Below are positions 30,472-40,832 of a stretch of 48,690 bases of DNA, piece by piece (the first letter of the stretch is position 1; every line of letters starts with the position of its first letter). The stretch lies in NCBI GenBank assembly GCA_021107455.1, contig JAIOSU010000197.1, forward strand, positions 1-48,690, given 5' to 3'. The notes beneath the pieces were generated by a model. The model was not told the origin of the DNA. It did not search any database and saw nothing but the letters and a program-made list of their open reading frames with translations. This stretch comes from Clostridiales bacterium (GTDB taxonomy: Bacteria > Bacillota > Clostridia > Peptostreptococcales > Acidaminobacteraceae). The translations under genes were made by a program, and so were the position numbers.

Positions 30472-32286
30472 ATGAGGAAAACGGGCATCGCCATTTTCAT
30501 AATGGCTATAATATTGATCTCTGGAGCTTCATTTTCGGCTGATGTTCCAGATAGCCATTGGGCAAAATCTCATATTGACAGCGTCACTCAAAAAAACATC
30601 ATGACAAGGGATGCTTTCGGAAATTTTGAACCCAACAGGTTGACTACGAAAATTGAGGCACTTGTCGTGATATACCGTTCAATTAAATCAGGTGGACTGA
30701 TCGCTGAAGATGAGCTTGCTGTATTAGTTTCAGATTATCAATCAAGATTTGTGAGCATGGGAATCCCGAGGGTTTATTCCGGTTATGGGGAGGATGTCTA
30801 TCCAGCCATCGCATATGCACTTGAGAAGAATATCATCTCTATCGAAGAACTGGATCAAGTGATCATCGGAAACCAACCAACAGTTTTAGAGAAACTTGAA
30901 TTTGCCGTTTATCTGGCAAAGGCACTTAACAATTATGAAAATGAGAATCTAAATAAAATAGTAATTTTACAATATAAAGACGATGATCTGATCGATCCGG
31001 CATCGAGAAAATATCTCATGTTTTTAATCGAGGAAGGTATTTTATCGAGCCAAGGCGATTCAAGCGGCAATTTCAATCCAGAGAGTGAAGTGAGCCGAAT
31101 GATCATGGCAACCATGATAGACGGGTTCCACGATGCTATCGAACCATATATGACCAACCGACCGGCCGTCGTGGAAATTGATTCCAAACCGATCATCGAA
31201 TCCGTAAAAATAGTATCTGGAACTATTCAAAAGGTCAATGACAATGATAAAACCATTATACTCATGGAATCCACAGGAAAATTGACCACCTTTGACATAA
31301 AAGCCGCATCTATTACTCATTTGGGATTAGATGTAGGATTTGGTGGGTTGATTCAGAATTTGAATGCTGAAGTGACCATCACAAATGGAACGGTGACAGA
31401 AGTCAAACTTGATCGTGTCTACGAATCCATTGAAGGGAAAATGGTTTCGATTTCTGATATATTCAGTGAGAAACTCAATTTTCGATCGATGAAAGTGGTG
31501 CTTCCATCCGGAATTTATGATTTCAAAAGAGTTTATGAAGATACCCTTGTTACTATCAATGGAATTTCTGCAAAGCCTTCGGACCTTAGACCGGAGTATA
31601 AGCTGAGTGTGCAATTTGATGGATACGATGCAAAACGCGTCACAGCCTATTCAGAGTTCTATGAATTCAATGCCATGGTCGAGGAAATCACCAGTGAATC
31701 CAGGATCAGACTCAGAATGGAATATGGTGTGACTTTTGGAATCGATTTCGAAGCTGGGTTTTCAGTAGGTGACATAGTCAAAGTAACTATGCTTTATGGT
31801 GATGTTGCAACTGTTGAAAACATTGGAAAAGCTCATATTTTCACTGGCAATATCTTTGGGATCAACATTAAAGCCAGACCCGAATTGACGGTTAGGCTAT
31901 ATGATGACATTTATGAGACCAACCCACTTGCAAGAGGTGTTGTGATTCTTGATGAGACAGGAAATGACACACTGGACATCTATGATTTGAGACTTGAACA
32001 AGAGGTCACTGTGAGCACTGGAATCGGTGGAATTGTCAAAATCGATACCGGTAGGAGAATCGTGGTCGAAGAAACTGGTAGTCTCTTCACAGTCACTCAG
32101 GTATTTGAGTCCTCAAACATATTGATTGTGACGGGCAAGGATGGTAGAACAAGAACATTGGTATTTGCTCTCGGTTCAGGACTTTCCATTCTGGATTATG
32201 ATGCTGGAGACGTAATTTATGCCGAAGGTCAAGCCCTTACGGATCAGATATTTGAAGCGACAAAAATAACAATTACTGAGCAGTAG
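30472..32286 (+). CDS. Exported SLH-repeat protein with long beta-rich C-terminus
   Basis: This is a 604-residue protein. A signal peptide (about 1-22, ending SGASFSA) is followed by SLH-like repeats to about residue 225: PDSHWAKSHIDSVTQKNIMT, a degenerate middle repeat with VYPAIAYALEKNI, and GILSSQGDSSGNFNPESEV. Residues about 245-604 contain recurring short beta units such as IQKVNDNDKTIILMES, VSISDIFSEKLNFRSMKVVL and VTQVFESSNILIVTGKDGRT. They look like tandem small beta barrels with no named family. It should sit on the cell wall through the SLH repeats. ATG 30472 follows GGAGG; a longer in-frame start at 30424 overlaps the promoter. Confidence 0.8.
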   Translation: MRKTGIAIFIMAIILISGASFSADVPDSHWAKSHIDSVTQKNIMTRDAFGNFEPNRLTTKIEALVVIYRSIKSGGLIAEDELAVLVSDYQSRFVSMGIPRVYSGYGEDVYPAIAYALEKNIISIEELDQVIIGNQPTVLEKLEFAVYLAKALNNYENENLNKIVILQYKDDDLIDPASRKYLMFLIEEGILSSQGDSSGNFNPESEVSRMIMATMIDGFHDAIEPYMTNRPAVVEIDSKPIIESVKIVSGTIQKVNDNDKTIILMESTGKLTTFDIKAASITHLGLDVGFGGLIQNLNAEVTITNGTVTEVKLDRVYESIEGKMVSISDIFSEKLNFRSMKVVLPSGIYDFKRVYEDTLVTINGISAKPSDLRPEYKLSVQFDGYDAKRVTAYSEFYEFNAMVEEITSESRIRLRMEYGVTFGIDFEAGFSVGDIVKVTMLYGDVATVENIGKAHIFTGNIFGINIKARPELTVRLYDDIYETNPLARGVVILDETGNDTLDIYDLRLEQEVTVSTGIGGIVKIDTGRRIVVEETGSLFTVTQVFESSNILIVTGKDGRTRTLVFALGSGLSILDYDAGDVIYAEGQALTDQIFEATKITITEQ

Positions 32287-32293
32287 AAAATAG

Positions 32294-32322
32294 TTGACTC
32301 AGTTTGGCAATGTGGATATAAT
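32294..32322 (+). promoter_or_regulatory. Promoter of pyrG
   Basis: TTGACT (32294-32299), 17 bases, TATAAT (32317-32322). Initiation near 32329 gives a leader of about 140 bases before pyrG. Confidence 0.75.
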
Positions 32323-32339
32323 ATCTAAGTATTGTTAAT

Positions 32340-32387
32340 TGAATCGGTTAGTAACACCCTGTAGGGTGGCAACTAGAACCTAAGAAC
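32340..32387 (+). promoter_or_regulatory. Structured pyrG leader RNA, class unknown
   Basis: GGTTAGT (32346-32352) can pair with ACTAGAACC (32372-32380), leaving a two-base bulge, and encloses a hairpin ACCC-TGTA-GGGT (32356-32367). This compact two-stem element directly precedes a terminator and so resembles an aptamer or protein site in front of an attenuator. I do not recognise it as a named riboswitch. AGGGTGGCAAC recalls the T-box core sequence but the leader is too short for one. Confidence 0.45.
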
Positions 32388-32434
32388 AAGAGTGGTCAGT
32401 CATCCTTTTGGGAGCTTTCTCACTCTTTTTTTTT
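32388..32434 (+). terminator. Attenuator terminator in the pyrG leader
   Basis: AAGAGTG (32388-32394) pairs with CACTCTT (32421-32427), with a possible inner TCC/GGA stem, followed by about ten T. It lies 35 bases before pyrG and after its promoter, so it is an attenuator and not the end of the SLH gene. Confidence 0.7.
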
Positions 32435-32457
32435 ATTTTTTGGGCGATTGTTTATAG

Positions 32458-34062
<1,605 letters not shown>

Positions 34063-34130
34063 CTAAAGCATCAGATGATGTAGAATAAGAGATGTAAGAG
34101 GGACCAAATAAAATTATTTCGGAGGGATTT

Positions 34131-34520
34131 ATGTCAAACAAAGCAATGATAAGAATGCGTATGAGCATGCATGATGCACACTACGGTGGAAACCTGGTGG
34201 ATGGCGCGAAAATGCTCAACCTTTTTGGAGATGTTGCAACTGAGCTGTTGATTCGTCAAGATGGCGATGAGGGTCTTTTTGCCGCTTATGAAAGTGTTGA
34301 GTTTTTGGCACCGGTTTATGCCGGAGATTATATCGAAGCTGTTGGTGAAATCACCAAGTTGGGAAACAGCTCTCGAAAAATGACATTCGAAGCAAGAAAA
34401 GTAATCGTTCCAAGACCGGACATCAATGAGTCGGCATGTGACGTGCTCGAAGAACCAATTGTTGTTTGTAGAGCGGTAGGAACCTGTGTGGTTCCTAAAA
34501 ACAAGCAAAGAAACAAATAA
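34131..34520 (+). CDS. kal: 3-aminobutyryl-CoA ammonia-lyase
   Basis: This 129-residue hotdog-fold protein begins with [20 protein letters not shown], the characteristic opening of Kal, and contains [20 protein letters not shown]. Kal removes ammonia from L-3-aminobutyryl-CoA to give crotonyl-CoA in lysine fermentation. Paralogous thioesterases share the fold, but the neighbour Kce decides the call. ATG 34131 follows CGGAGGG. Gap to kce is 22 bases: one operon. Confidence 0.92.
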   Translation: MSNKAMIRMRMSMHDAHYGGNLVDGAKMLNLFGDVATELLIRQDGDEGLFAAYESVEFLAPVYAGDYIEAVGEITKLGNSSRKMTFEARKVIVPRPDINESACDVLEEPIVVCRAVGTCVVPKNKQRNK

Positions 34521-34542
34521 CGATTGAATCTGGAGGTTTCGA

Positions 34543-35355
34543 ATGGAAAAACTGATTATAACTGCTGCACTGACTGGTGCGGAAGTCACAAGAGAACAGC
34601 AACCTAATTTGCCACTGACAGCCGAAGAAATCGGAGTAGCGGCATATGAATGTTATAAAGCGGGAGCTTCAATCGTACATGTTCACGCTAGAGACGCCAA
34701 AGGCGATCCGACACAGGACATTGAAGCTTATCGTGCAATCAAGGAAAGCATAGAATCCAAATGCAATATTATTTTTCAACCCTCGACAGGTGGAGCTGTT
34801 TGGCATACACCTGAAGAAAGACTTCAGCCTGTTGAACTAAAGCCTGAAATGGCGACACTCAGCGCAGGTACGTGTAATTTCGGTCCAGATGTTTTCATGA
34901 ACACTGAAGAATATATGGAGAAATTTGCAAAGCGTATGCTCGAACTTGGAGTTAAACCGGAGATTGAAGTATTTGAACGTGGCATGATTGAAAATGCAAA
35001 GAGATTGGTCAAAAAAGGACTCGTTAAGGCACCGCTTCATTTTGACCTTGTACTCGGTGTACCGGGAGCTTGTCCTGGAACGCCAGAGGATCTCATGTTC
35101 ATGGTTGCACAGTTGCCTGCTGGGTCCACTTGGACGGTTGCGGGGATTGGTAGGAGTGAATTGCCGCTCGCTGTCATGGCTATTGTACTCGGTGGACATG
35201 TGAGAGTTGGTTTTGAAGATAATGTCTATTATGGTAAAGGTGAACTTGCTACTTCGAATGCTCAGCTTGTGGAACGAATTGTTCGCATTGCAAAGGAAAT
35301 CGGAAGAGAAGTCGCAACACCTGATGAGGCTAGGGTTATACTTGGTTTAAAATAA
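34543..35355 (+). CDS. kce: 3-keto-5-aminohexanoate cleavage enzyme (BKACE family)
   Basis: This 270-residue TIM-barrel enzyme has zinc ligands His46 and His48 in SIVHVHARD and a later acidic ligand in RVGFEDN (about 225), as in characterised Kce. Other family blocks present are FQPSTGGAVW and FGPDVFMN. It condenses 3-keto-5-aminohexanoate with acetyl-CoA to acetoacetate and 3-aminobutyryl-CoA, the substrate of Kal next door. The remaining lysine genes (kamA, kamDE, kdd, CoA transferase) are not in the window. Confidence 0.93.
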   Translation: MEKLIITAALTGAEVTREQQPNLPLTAEEIGVAAYECYKAGASIVHVHARDAKGDPTQDIEAYRAIKESIESKCNIIFQPSTGGAVWHTPEERLQPVELKPEMATLSAGTCNFGPDVFMNTEEYMEKFAKRMLELGVKPEIEVFERGMIENAKRLVKKGLVKAPLHFDLVLGVPGACPGTPEDLMFMVAQLPAGSTWTVAGIGRSELPLAVMAIVLGGHVRVGFEDNVYYGKGELATSNAQLVERIVRIAKEIGREVATPDEARVILGLK

Positions 35356-35514
35356 AAGTGCGTATTGCACTTACGGTTTGTAAAATAAACTGAGACGCTA
35401 ATAAGTTTCCTTGTACTTTGTAGAACATAGATAAATGAGGCTAGTATGGTTTCGCTTTGCGAGAACCATACCTACGCCCAATATTTCCGCTTTGCGGAAA
35501 ATTGAAACTACGCG
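35356..35514. repeat. Intergenic cluster of small hairpins (CGCTTTGCG twins)
   Basis: After kce lie AAGTGC-GTATT-GCACTT (35356-35372), then two hairpins with the same core CGC-TTT-GCG: GTATGGTTTCGC / GCGAGAACCATAC (35444-35471) and AATATTTCCGC / GCGGAAAATT (35480-35502). Both twins have one bulged base. No open frame is present. The shared apex suggests a REP-like repeat pair. Confidence 0.5.
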
Positions 35515-35563
35515 AAAAATAAGAAGGATACGTCAGTTTTACTGTCGTATCCTTCTTATTTTT
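35515..35563. terminator. Long bidirectional terminator
   Basis: An 18-bp perfect stem AAAAATAAGAAGGATACG (35515-35532) / CGTATCCTTCTTATTTTT (35546-35563), capped by an inner CAGT-TTT-ACTG. Its A and T ends give U tracts in both directions. It overlaps the stop codon of the minus-strand gene. Confidence 0.88.
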
Positions 35564-36782
35564 AAAATGGCAATATCTCCGTACTTAAATAATTCGAATA
35601 ATGTGAACTTCTAGAAAGATTGAATCGGTATGATCCATCTTCACCACGTTCGGTAATGTCCTGCGCAATGTCTGCTACAAGCCATTTGCCGTTGATATAG
35701 GTTTCGACCCAGTAATCTGAGTTTTCCTCAAATGAACCCCTGACGATTCTCGCTTGTATGTCATTTGCTCTGAGTAGTCCGGCATAAAGCATACAGATTT
35801 CAACTTCATTGGCACTTGTGGTTTCTATCAGTTCATAAAGGGATAGGAATCCACCTTCGAAAGTCTTGTCTGTCAATGTATAATTCTCATAAATCCATTC
35901 ATAGATGGCTCTAGCTTTGGCGTATTCACTGGTCAGATTGTAAGTTAGTCTGGTTGTCAGAGCATAGATCTCAGGTCTGTCAAAGTCGATGAACTCAGAA
36001 GGCAAAAGATTCTTAATGGGATCACTTGAGATGTTGATCACACTGAAGTGCATTAAAGGTTTGCTGGTGTTGACATTTAGGTTGCCAAGCAGTGCAAAAT
36101 CTATGAAATTGTCCAGTGAAAGAGTTGACTCACTTTCAAGAGTGTCTATAACGTCAAGAGCGGACTCAAGTTCACCGGTTTCGTCGAGGAATACTCTTAT
36201 ATTGTGTTTTCCAAGTCCAAATGGGGTATAAATTGTAGCATCAAAAGCACCGGATACAATGGGAACATAATAGTCAGTCCTATCGGAATCCTTTGTTACT
36301 GAGAGATAGAAACCTACTGCTTTATCCTTGGAATCCAATGTGCCACGAAATCTGAATTGATTTTCCACTTGTATATTGGAATATATCTTGTCGGTCAAAG
36401 TGACATCATACTCGAAAAAACTATCGAATTCGACATAGTGTTCATTGTTTGTGTTAATTGATAATCTGTTGATTTCAAAAGTACTGATGACTGTATCGAA
36501 TATCTCTCGACTTTCCGTGATGTCATTGAGGTCAGTATATGTCGCGGTAAAAACATAACCAATGTTGTTTTGAAAGAATACATATAGAATCTGGTGTGTG
36601 ACTTCGTCATCGTTGTTAATTGAATAGTAGAGTGCAGTTGCTCTATAATCACCAGCTTGAACTACTTTTGAACCTGTGATGCTCAGTTGATCCCCATAAG
36701 CGTACTCGAGATTTTCAATCAAGTTGCCAAGGACTATCGCACTGGTAAAGTTCTCGTCGAGAGGAAGCAATTTGACATTCAA
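35562..36782 (-). CDS. Downstream fragment: transglutaminase-like domain protein
   Basis: From the TTG at 36782 this frame gives 406 residues, but the frame is open further upstream to the slip point near 36860, so this TTG is probably not a real start. The C-terminal 140 residues have a transglutaminase-like pattern: the presumed nucleophile Cys in NEVEICMLYAGLLRANDI, then DYWVETYINGKWLVAD. The His that normally stands before AW is not there (DYW in place of HAW), so catalysis is doubtful. The middle 200 residues are beta-rich with no named family. Confidence 0.6.
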   Translation of the reverse strand: MNVKLLPLDENFTSAIVLGNLIENLEYAYGDQLSITGSKVVQAGDYRATALYYSINNDDEVTHQILYVFFQNNIGYVFTATYTDLNDITESREIFDTVISTFEINRLSINTNNEHYVEFDSFFEYDVTLTDKIYSNIQVENQFRFRGTLDSKDKAVGFYLSVTKDSDRTDYYVPIVSGAFDATIYTPFGLGKHNIRVFLDETGELESALDVIDTLESESTLSLDNFIDFALLGNLNVNTSKPLMHFSVINISSDPIKNLLPSEFIDFDRPEIYALTTRLTYNLTSEYAKARAIYEWIYENYTLTDKTFEGGFLSLYELIETTSANEVEICMLYAGLLRANDIQARIVRGSFEENSDYWVETYINGKWLVADIAQDITERGEDGSYRFNLSRSSHYSNYLSTEILPF

Positions 36783-37396
36783 CAGATAATGTTCGTATTC
36801 GGTGACAAATCCGAATGTGGCAAATTCATCACCAGAAGGTTCCCAAAATTCAGCATGTAAAAACTGATGCCCCAGTCCGGTACACGCACTCTTTTATAAT
36901 GATAAAATCCTATTTCACGATACTGCGGCACATCATCCCTGAAGTCCATGGTGACTGATTGATTTAGCTGGTCATGAGAATAGGTCAAATCATATGCGTA
37001 AGTGAGCGTGCTGAGTGGCACTAAAACCTCTTCACCAGATATTAGAATTTGAACCGGTAGTGCTACCGGTTTACCATTGATCATAGCAAAATCGCTTCCA
37101 ACCTTGAATTTTGAGAAGGTATTGTCCTTATAGCTTACGAATTCTCTGCTGTCCTCAAACCAATAGACTTGTGCGCCGATGGTATCAAAAAAAACTCTTG
37201 CGGGAACCATAACCTCATCGTTGATGACAAATGCAGAAGGTGTGAAAGCTGTATCGCCACCTGATAAATACAATTTCACTTTCTCAACTTCTCCACCCAT
37301 CGATGGGTATAGCGTGTTTGCGTGCGTTGCCTGTGGGCTGAGTAGAATCATAAGACCCAACATAAGGAACATATATAATTTATGTTTAATTTTCAT
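36779..37396 (-). CDS. Upstream fragment: copper-amine-oxidase N-terminal domain
   Basis: This 205-residue frame has ATG at 37396 behind GGTGGTGAG. A signal peptide (about 1-26) leads to a copper amine oxidase N-like domain: SAFVINDEVMVPARVFFDTI, then KVGSDFAMINGKPVALPVQI and VLVPLSTLTYAYDL. Such domains are common surface modules in clostridia and are unrelated to amine oxidase activity. The last 32 residues after ISFY are out of frame relative to the natural continuation. Confidence 0.65.
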   Translation of the reverse strand: MKIKHKLYMFLMLGLMILLSPQATHANTLYPSMGGEVEKVKLYLSGGDTAFTPSAFVINDEVMVPARVFFDTIGAQVYWFEDSREFVSYKDNTFSKFKVGSDFAMINGKPVALPVQILISGEEVLVPLSTLTYAYDLTYSHDQLNQSVTMDFRDDVPQYREIGFYHYKRVRVPDWGISFYMLNFGNLLVMNLPHSDLSPNTNIIC

Positions 37397-37440
37397 TGTC
37401 TCACCACCGTTTGATAAAGGGATTGAATTGTGATAATATT

Positions 37441-37469
37441 GAGTAAACCTTTAATATAGAATATATCAC
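37441..37469 (+). promoter_or_regulatory. Candidate promoter of rho
   Basis: TTGAGT (37441-37446), 17 bases, TATATC (37464-37469), 68 bases before the rho start. Confidence 0.5.
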
Positions 37470-37537
37470 AAAATGAATACACTTAAACGTCAGATTTGAA
37501 TTGTTGCGTGGATTTAATATATGCACCGGAGGCGAAA

Positions 37538-38926
37538 ATGGAAATTGAAACACTACGGCTGAAGAAAGTTGCCGATTTGCGGGAAATTGCAAAAGCAATG
37601 GGGTTTTTACACATTACTCAATACAAAAAAGATGAGTTGATCGATTTGATTGTCAATGGTAACTCTGACAGTATCGAAGATGAAGTGGTAGAGGACTCCG
37701 GAATAGAAAATGAAAATGATGAAGCATCTTTTTCTTCAATAGAATATAAGGAATATCCAGAAGTGCTGAGATCCCTTGAAGATGAGAACAAACCAAAGCC
37801 ACGACACAATCCACAGGAAGAAGTGGAAGGCGTTTTGGAAATCATTGAGCAAGGTTATGGTTTTTTGAGATTCGAGAACTTTCTCTCAAGTGAGAGAGAT
37901 GTCTATGTATCACCATCCCAAATCCGAAAATTTTCAATGAGAACTGGAGATAAGATTTCTGGACTGACTAGGCCACCCAATGCGGGTGAACGTTTCAACG
38001 CACTTTTACGTGTGGGTAAGATCAACGGAGACCGGCCGAAATCGGATTACAAAAGACCGAAATTTGAAGATCTCACACCCTTGTATCCCAAATCGAGATT
38101 CAGGCTCGAAAGAAGTTCTGACGAACATGCGATGAGAATCATAGACTTTGTTTCACCTATAGGTAAAGGACAGCGAGGACTCATTGTTGCACCGCCTAAA
38201 TCCGGTAAAACGATTCTACTGCAGAAAATTGCCAAAGCCATATCCACTAATTACCCTGAAGTCGAATTGATTGTCCTTCTGATTGATGAGAGACCAGAGG
38301 AAGTCACCGACATGAAACGATCCATTAATGCCGATGTCGTCTACAGTACATTTGATGAGTTGCCATCGCATCATATAAAGGTCGCTGAAATGGTACTCAG
38401 TAGAGCCAAAGCACTTGTCGAGCAAAAGAAGGATGTCGTTATATTGCTCGACAGTATCACTAGACTTGCCAGAGCCTATAATCTGGTGATGCCTTCAAGT
38501 GGTAAAACGCTGTCGGGAGGTCTTGATCCAAATGCGCTTCATAGACCGAAAAGGTTTTTTGGAGCAGCAAGGAACATTGAAGAAGGCGGGTCGCTGACTA
38601 TTCTCGCAACAGCACTCGTTGAGACAGGATCCAGAATGGATGATGTCATATTTGAAGAATTCAAAGGCACCGGTAATATGGAACTTTTACTTGACCGCAA
38701 GCTATCTGAAAAACGCATTTTCCCATCCATAGATTTGCGTAAATCGGGTACTAGACGTGAGGAGTTCCTGTTTGATCCAGAAGAACTTGAAGCAGTGTGG
38801 CAGATCAGGCGGAATTTTGACAAGTTCAACAATACAGAGATTATAGAACGATTTATCGATACGCTTATATCAACAGATTCCAATAAGGAACTCGTTGGCC
38901 TAATCAACAAGGACACAAATAATTAA
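37538..38926 (+). CDS. rho: Transcription termination factor Rho
   Basis: This is a 462-residue hexameric RNA helicase. Residues 1-42 are the Rho_N helix bundle, then an acidic insert (about 43-92). The cold-shock-like RNA-binding domain is at about 94-160 ([18 protein letters not shown]), and the ATPase has Walker A APPKSGKT (218-225), [13 protein letters not shown] and [13 protein letters not shown]. The acidic insert between the two N-terminal modules is a common clostridial feature. ATG 37538 follows CGGAGG; a 14-codon longer frame starting at TTG 37496 lacks a ribosome site. First gene of the conserved rho-rpmE-tdk run. Confidence 0.96.
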   Translation: MEIETLRLKKVADLREIAKAMGFLHITQYKKDELIDLIVNGNSDSIEDEVVEDSGIENENDEASFSSIEYKEYPEVLRSLEDENKPKPRHNPQEEVEGVLEIIEQGYGFLRFENFLSSERDVYVSPSQIRKFSMRTGDKISGLTRPPNAGERFNALLRVGKINGDRPKSDYKRPKFEDLTPLYPKSRFRLERSSDEHAMRIIDFVSPIGKGQRGLIVAPPKSGKTILLQKIAKAISTNYPEVELIVLLIDERPEEVTDMKRSINADVVYSTFDELPSHHIKVAEMVLSRAKALVEQKKDVVILLDSITRLARAYNLVMPSSGKTLSGGLDPNALHRPKRFFGAARNIEEGGSLTILATALVETGSRMDDVIFEEFKGTGNMELLLDRKLSEKRIFPSIDLRKSGTRREEFLFDPEELEAVWQIRRNFDKFNNTEIIERFIDTLISTDSNKELVGLINKDTNN

Positions 38927-38936
38927 CAAAATGTTA

Positions 38937-38965
38937 TTGAAAGAATTTTTACTTTGTGTTACAAT
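38937..38965 (+). promoter_or_regulatory. Promoter of rpmE
   Basis: TTGAAA (38937-38942), 17 bases, TACAAT (38960-38965). It starts 11 bases after the rho stop and gives a leader of about 60 bases. Confidence 0.65.
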
Positions 38966-39031
38966 GATAAGGCTTGAAATTTGATTATCGTATTTTGATA
39001 TAAAACAAAAATGAGGAGTGAGGTGAACAAA

Positions 39032-39232
39032 ATGAAAGAAGGAATTCATCCTAATTACAAACAAATAGACGTACACTGTGCGTGTGGCAATAATTTTAAG
39101 ACTGGGTCTACGAAAGATGAGATTAGAATCGAAATCTGTTCAGAGTGTCATCCGTTTTTCACAGGTACTGCAAAGTCAGTAGAACGTGGCGGTAGAGCAG
39201 AGAAATTCAAAGAGAAATACAATCTTAAATAG
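39032..39232 (+). CDS. rpmE: Ribosomal protein L31, zinc-binding type
   Basis: This 66-residue protein, [19 protein letters not shown]..., has four cysteines in CACG and CSECHPF form, the C+ zinc-binding L31. The end [13 protein letters not shown] is typical. ATG 39032 follows GAGGTG; the seven-codon longer frame lacks a site. The zinc-containing form next to no C- paralogue here means no evidence of zinc-sparing replacement in this window. Confidence 0.96.
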   Translation: MKEGIHPNYKQIDVHCACGNNFKTGSTKDEIRIEICSECHPFFTGTAKSVERGGRAEKFKEKYNLK

Positions 39233-39244
39233 TTGCTATGATCA

Positions 39245-39274
39245 GGTTAGGATGGGGTAATCCTAGCCTTTTTT
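39245..39274 (+). terminator. Terminator between rpmE and tdk
   Basis: GGTTAGGAT (39245-39253) pairs with ATCCTAGCC (39260-39268), one wobble, followed by T6. It is 12 bases after the rpmE stop and only 17 bases before the tdk start, so tdk expression depends on read-through or a promoter inside. Confidence 0.75.
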
Positions 39275-39291
39275 GTTTATGGGGGGTCAAT

Positions 39292-39894
39292 ATGGCAAAA
39301 TTATACTTTAGATATGGTGCAATGAATTGTGGAAAATCGACCGCACTGATGCAAGTTGTCCACAATTACTATGAAAGAGGACTCAAAGCCATGGTCATCA
39401 AACCTTATACGGATACAAAAGGTGGCAATCAGGTTGTATCCCGACTCGGAATATCAAGAGAGGTCGATTTGATGGTCAAGCCCGGTGAAAACGTTATGGA
39501 GGAAGTCTGTTCATGGCTCGCTCAAAACGGAGAAATCCATTGTATACTGGTCGATGAAGTGCAATTTTTCAAAGCGGAGCAGATTGATCAATTTTTTGAG
39601 ATTGCTGTGAAGCAAAACATACCGGTCATATGCTACGGTCTCAGAACGGACTTTTCCATGAGGGGATTCGAAGGATCGGAGCGTTTGTTGCTTCTCGCAC
39701 ACAGTCTAGAGGAATTGAAGACAATATGCAGATGTGGTAGAAAAGCCATATTGAATGGTAGAAAAATTGATGGGAAATTTGTCTTTGAAGGTGAACAAGT
39801 GGTGATTGACGGTGGTGGTCATGTGGAATATGAATCCCTCTGTGCCCATTGTTACTTTCAACTTAAGGAAGAAGAAAAGGAAAGAACATCATGA
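39292..39894 (+). CDS. tdk: Thymidine kinase (type II)
   Basis: This 200-residue enzyme has P-loop GAMNCGKST (about 9-17), the DEVQFF Walker B-like motif with catalytic Glu (about 92-97), YGLRTDF lasso region, and zinc-ribbon cysteines CRCG and CAHC. It phosphorylates thymidine for salvage. ATG 39292 follows GGGGGGT; an 18-codon longer frame overlaps the terminator. Its stop overlaps the next gene by 4 bases. Confidence 0.96.
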   Translation: MAKLYFRYGAMNCGKSTALMQVVHNYYERGLKAMVIKPYTDTKGGNQVVSRLGISREVDLMVKPGENVMEEVCSWLAQNGEIHCILVDEVQFFKAEQIDQFFEIAVKQNIPVICYGLRTDFSMRGFEGSERLLLLAHSLEELKTICRCGRKAILNGRKIDGKFVFEGEQVVIDGGGHVEYESLCAHCYFQLKEEEKERTS

Positions 39895-40832
39895 GTGAAT
39901 ACAGACCTGTTGTCCCCAACAGCATAGGCGGTCAAGCCCTTATCGAAGGTGTTATGATGCGCGGAAAAGATAAAATAGCAATTGCTGTCAGAAAACCTGA
40001 TGGCGACATCGAAATGAAAATGGAACAAGCATTATCATTTGAAAAATATAAAATAGCCAAATTGCCAATACTTAGAGGCATGTTCGCATTGATCGGATCT
40101 ATGATAGTCGGCGTTAAAGCCTTGACTTATTCAGCAGAGTTTTTCGTCGAAGGCGAAGGAGAAGAAAAAGGTAAGTTTGAAACGATGCTTTATGCAAAGT
40201 TCGGAAAACGTGCCGATGATATTCTTCTTGGATTCTCGATAGCTTTTGCATTTGTGTTTGCAATGCTTTTATTTGGTGTGTTGCCTACCGGCATTGTCGG
40301 TTTTATGAAGAATTTTATAGAGACACAATGGTTGCTCAGCGCACTTGAAGGTGTGATGAAGATTGTTATGTTCATTACTTATATAGCACTGATTTCAAAA
40401 ATGAAAGACATCAGAAGAGTCTTTGAATACCACGGGGCGGAACACAAGACAATCCACTGCTATGAAAGCGGTCAGGAAGTCACCGTTGAAAACGCGCGAA
40501 AGTTTTCGACACTCCACCCTCGCTGTGGAACGAGTTTTATTTTCTACGTCTTGGCCATCAGTATCATTCTTTTTTCTTTCCTAAGTTGGGAAAGTCTTTT
40601 GGTGCGACTTTTGAGCAAACTTTTGCTCTTGCCGTTTGTTGCCGGTCTATCTTTTGAGATGATCAGGCTTGCTGGAAGGTCCAACCATCCAGTTGTGAGA
40701 GCACTTAGTGCCCCTGGACTCATGATGCAGAAGTTAACCACCAATGAACCGGATGATGGACAACTTGAAGTGGCAATAGCCGCATTTAAACGTGTGCTTG
40801 AAGAAATGGATGAGCCAATAAATGAAGCTTAG
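39891..40832 (+). CDS. DUF1385 membrane protein (YqhQ-like)
   Basis: This 313-residue protein opens with GGQALIEGVMMRGKDKIAIA, the DUF1385 signature. It has about four membrane helices (about 112-135, 145-175, 205-230) and EYHGAEHKTIHCYESGQEVT (about 182-201), a histidine-rich conserved block that looks like a metal site. Function is unknown; it is regularly found between tdk/rpmE and prmC/prfA in Firmicutes. Start overlaps tdk (ATGA) and its end overlaps prmC by 11 bases. Confidence 0.93.
   Translation: MSEYRPVVPNSIGGQALIEGVMMRGKDKIAIAVRKPDGDIEMKMEQALSFEKYKIAKLPILRGMFALIGSMIVGVKALTYSAEFFVEGEGEEKGKFETMLYAKFGKRADDILLGFSIAFAFVFAMLLFGVLPTGIVGFMKNFIETQWLLSALEGVMKIVMFITYIALISKMKDIRRVFEYHGAEHKTIHCYESGQEVTVENARKFSTLHPRCGTSFIFYVLAISIILFSFLSWESLLVRLLSKLLLLPFVAGLSFEMIRLAGRSNHPVVRALSAPGLMMQKLTTNEPDDGQLEVAIAAFKRVLEEMDEPINEA

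Larger units (their letters stand above)
35562..37396 (-). pseudogene. Frameshifted copper-amine-oxidase-N / transglutaminase-like surface protein
   Basis: Two minus-strand frames, 36779-37396 and 35562 up to about 36860, are parts of one gene. In the first frame sense is lost after VPDWGISFY; it continues as low-likelihood sequence to a stop at 36779. In the other frame the same DNA reads HAEFWEPSGDEFATFGF and runs on without a stop into NVKLLPLDEN and the downstream protein. The switch falls at or beside the run of five A at 36859-36863 (T5 on the coding strand); one extra base there rejoins the frames. The intact protein would be about 610 residues: signal peptide, Cu-amine-oxidase-N domain, a middle domain and a transglutaminase-like end. 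It may be a real mutation, a phase-variable tract or a sequencing error. Confidence 0.75.

Noticed and set aside
32363-32373. AGGGTGGCAAC resembling the T-box core in the pyrG leader
   Set aside because: The leader is about 140 bases, lacks a specifier stem and the ACCGCG continuation, and pyrG is not a T-box target.
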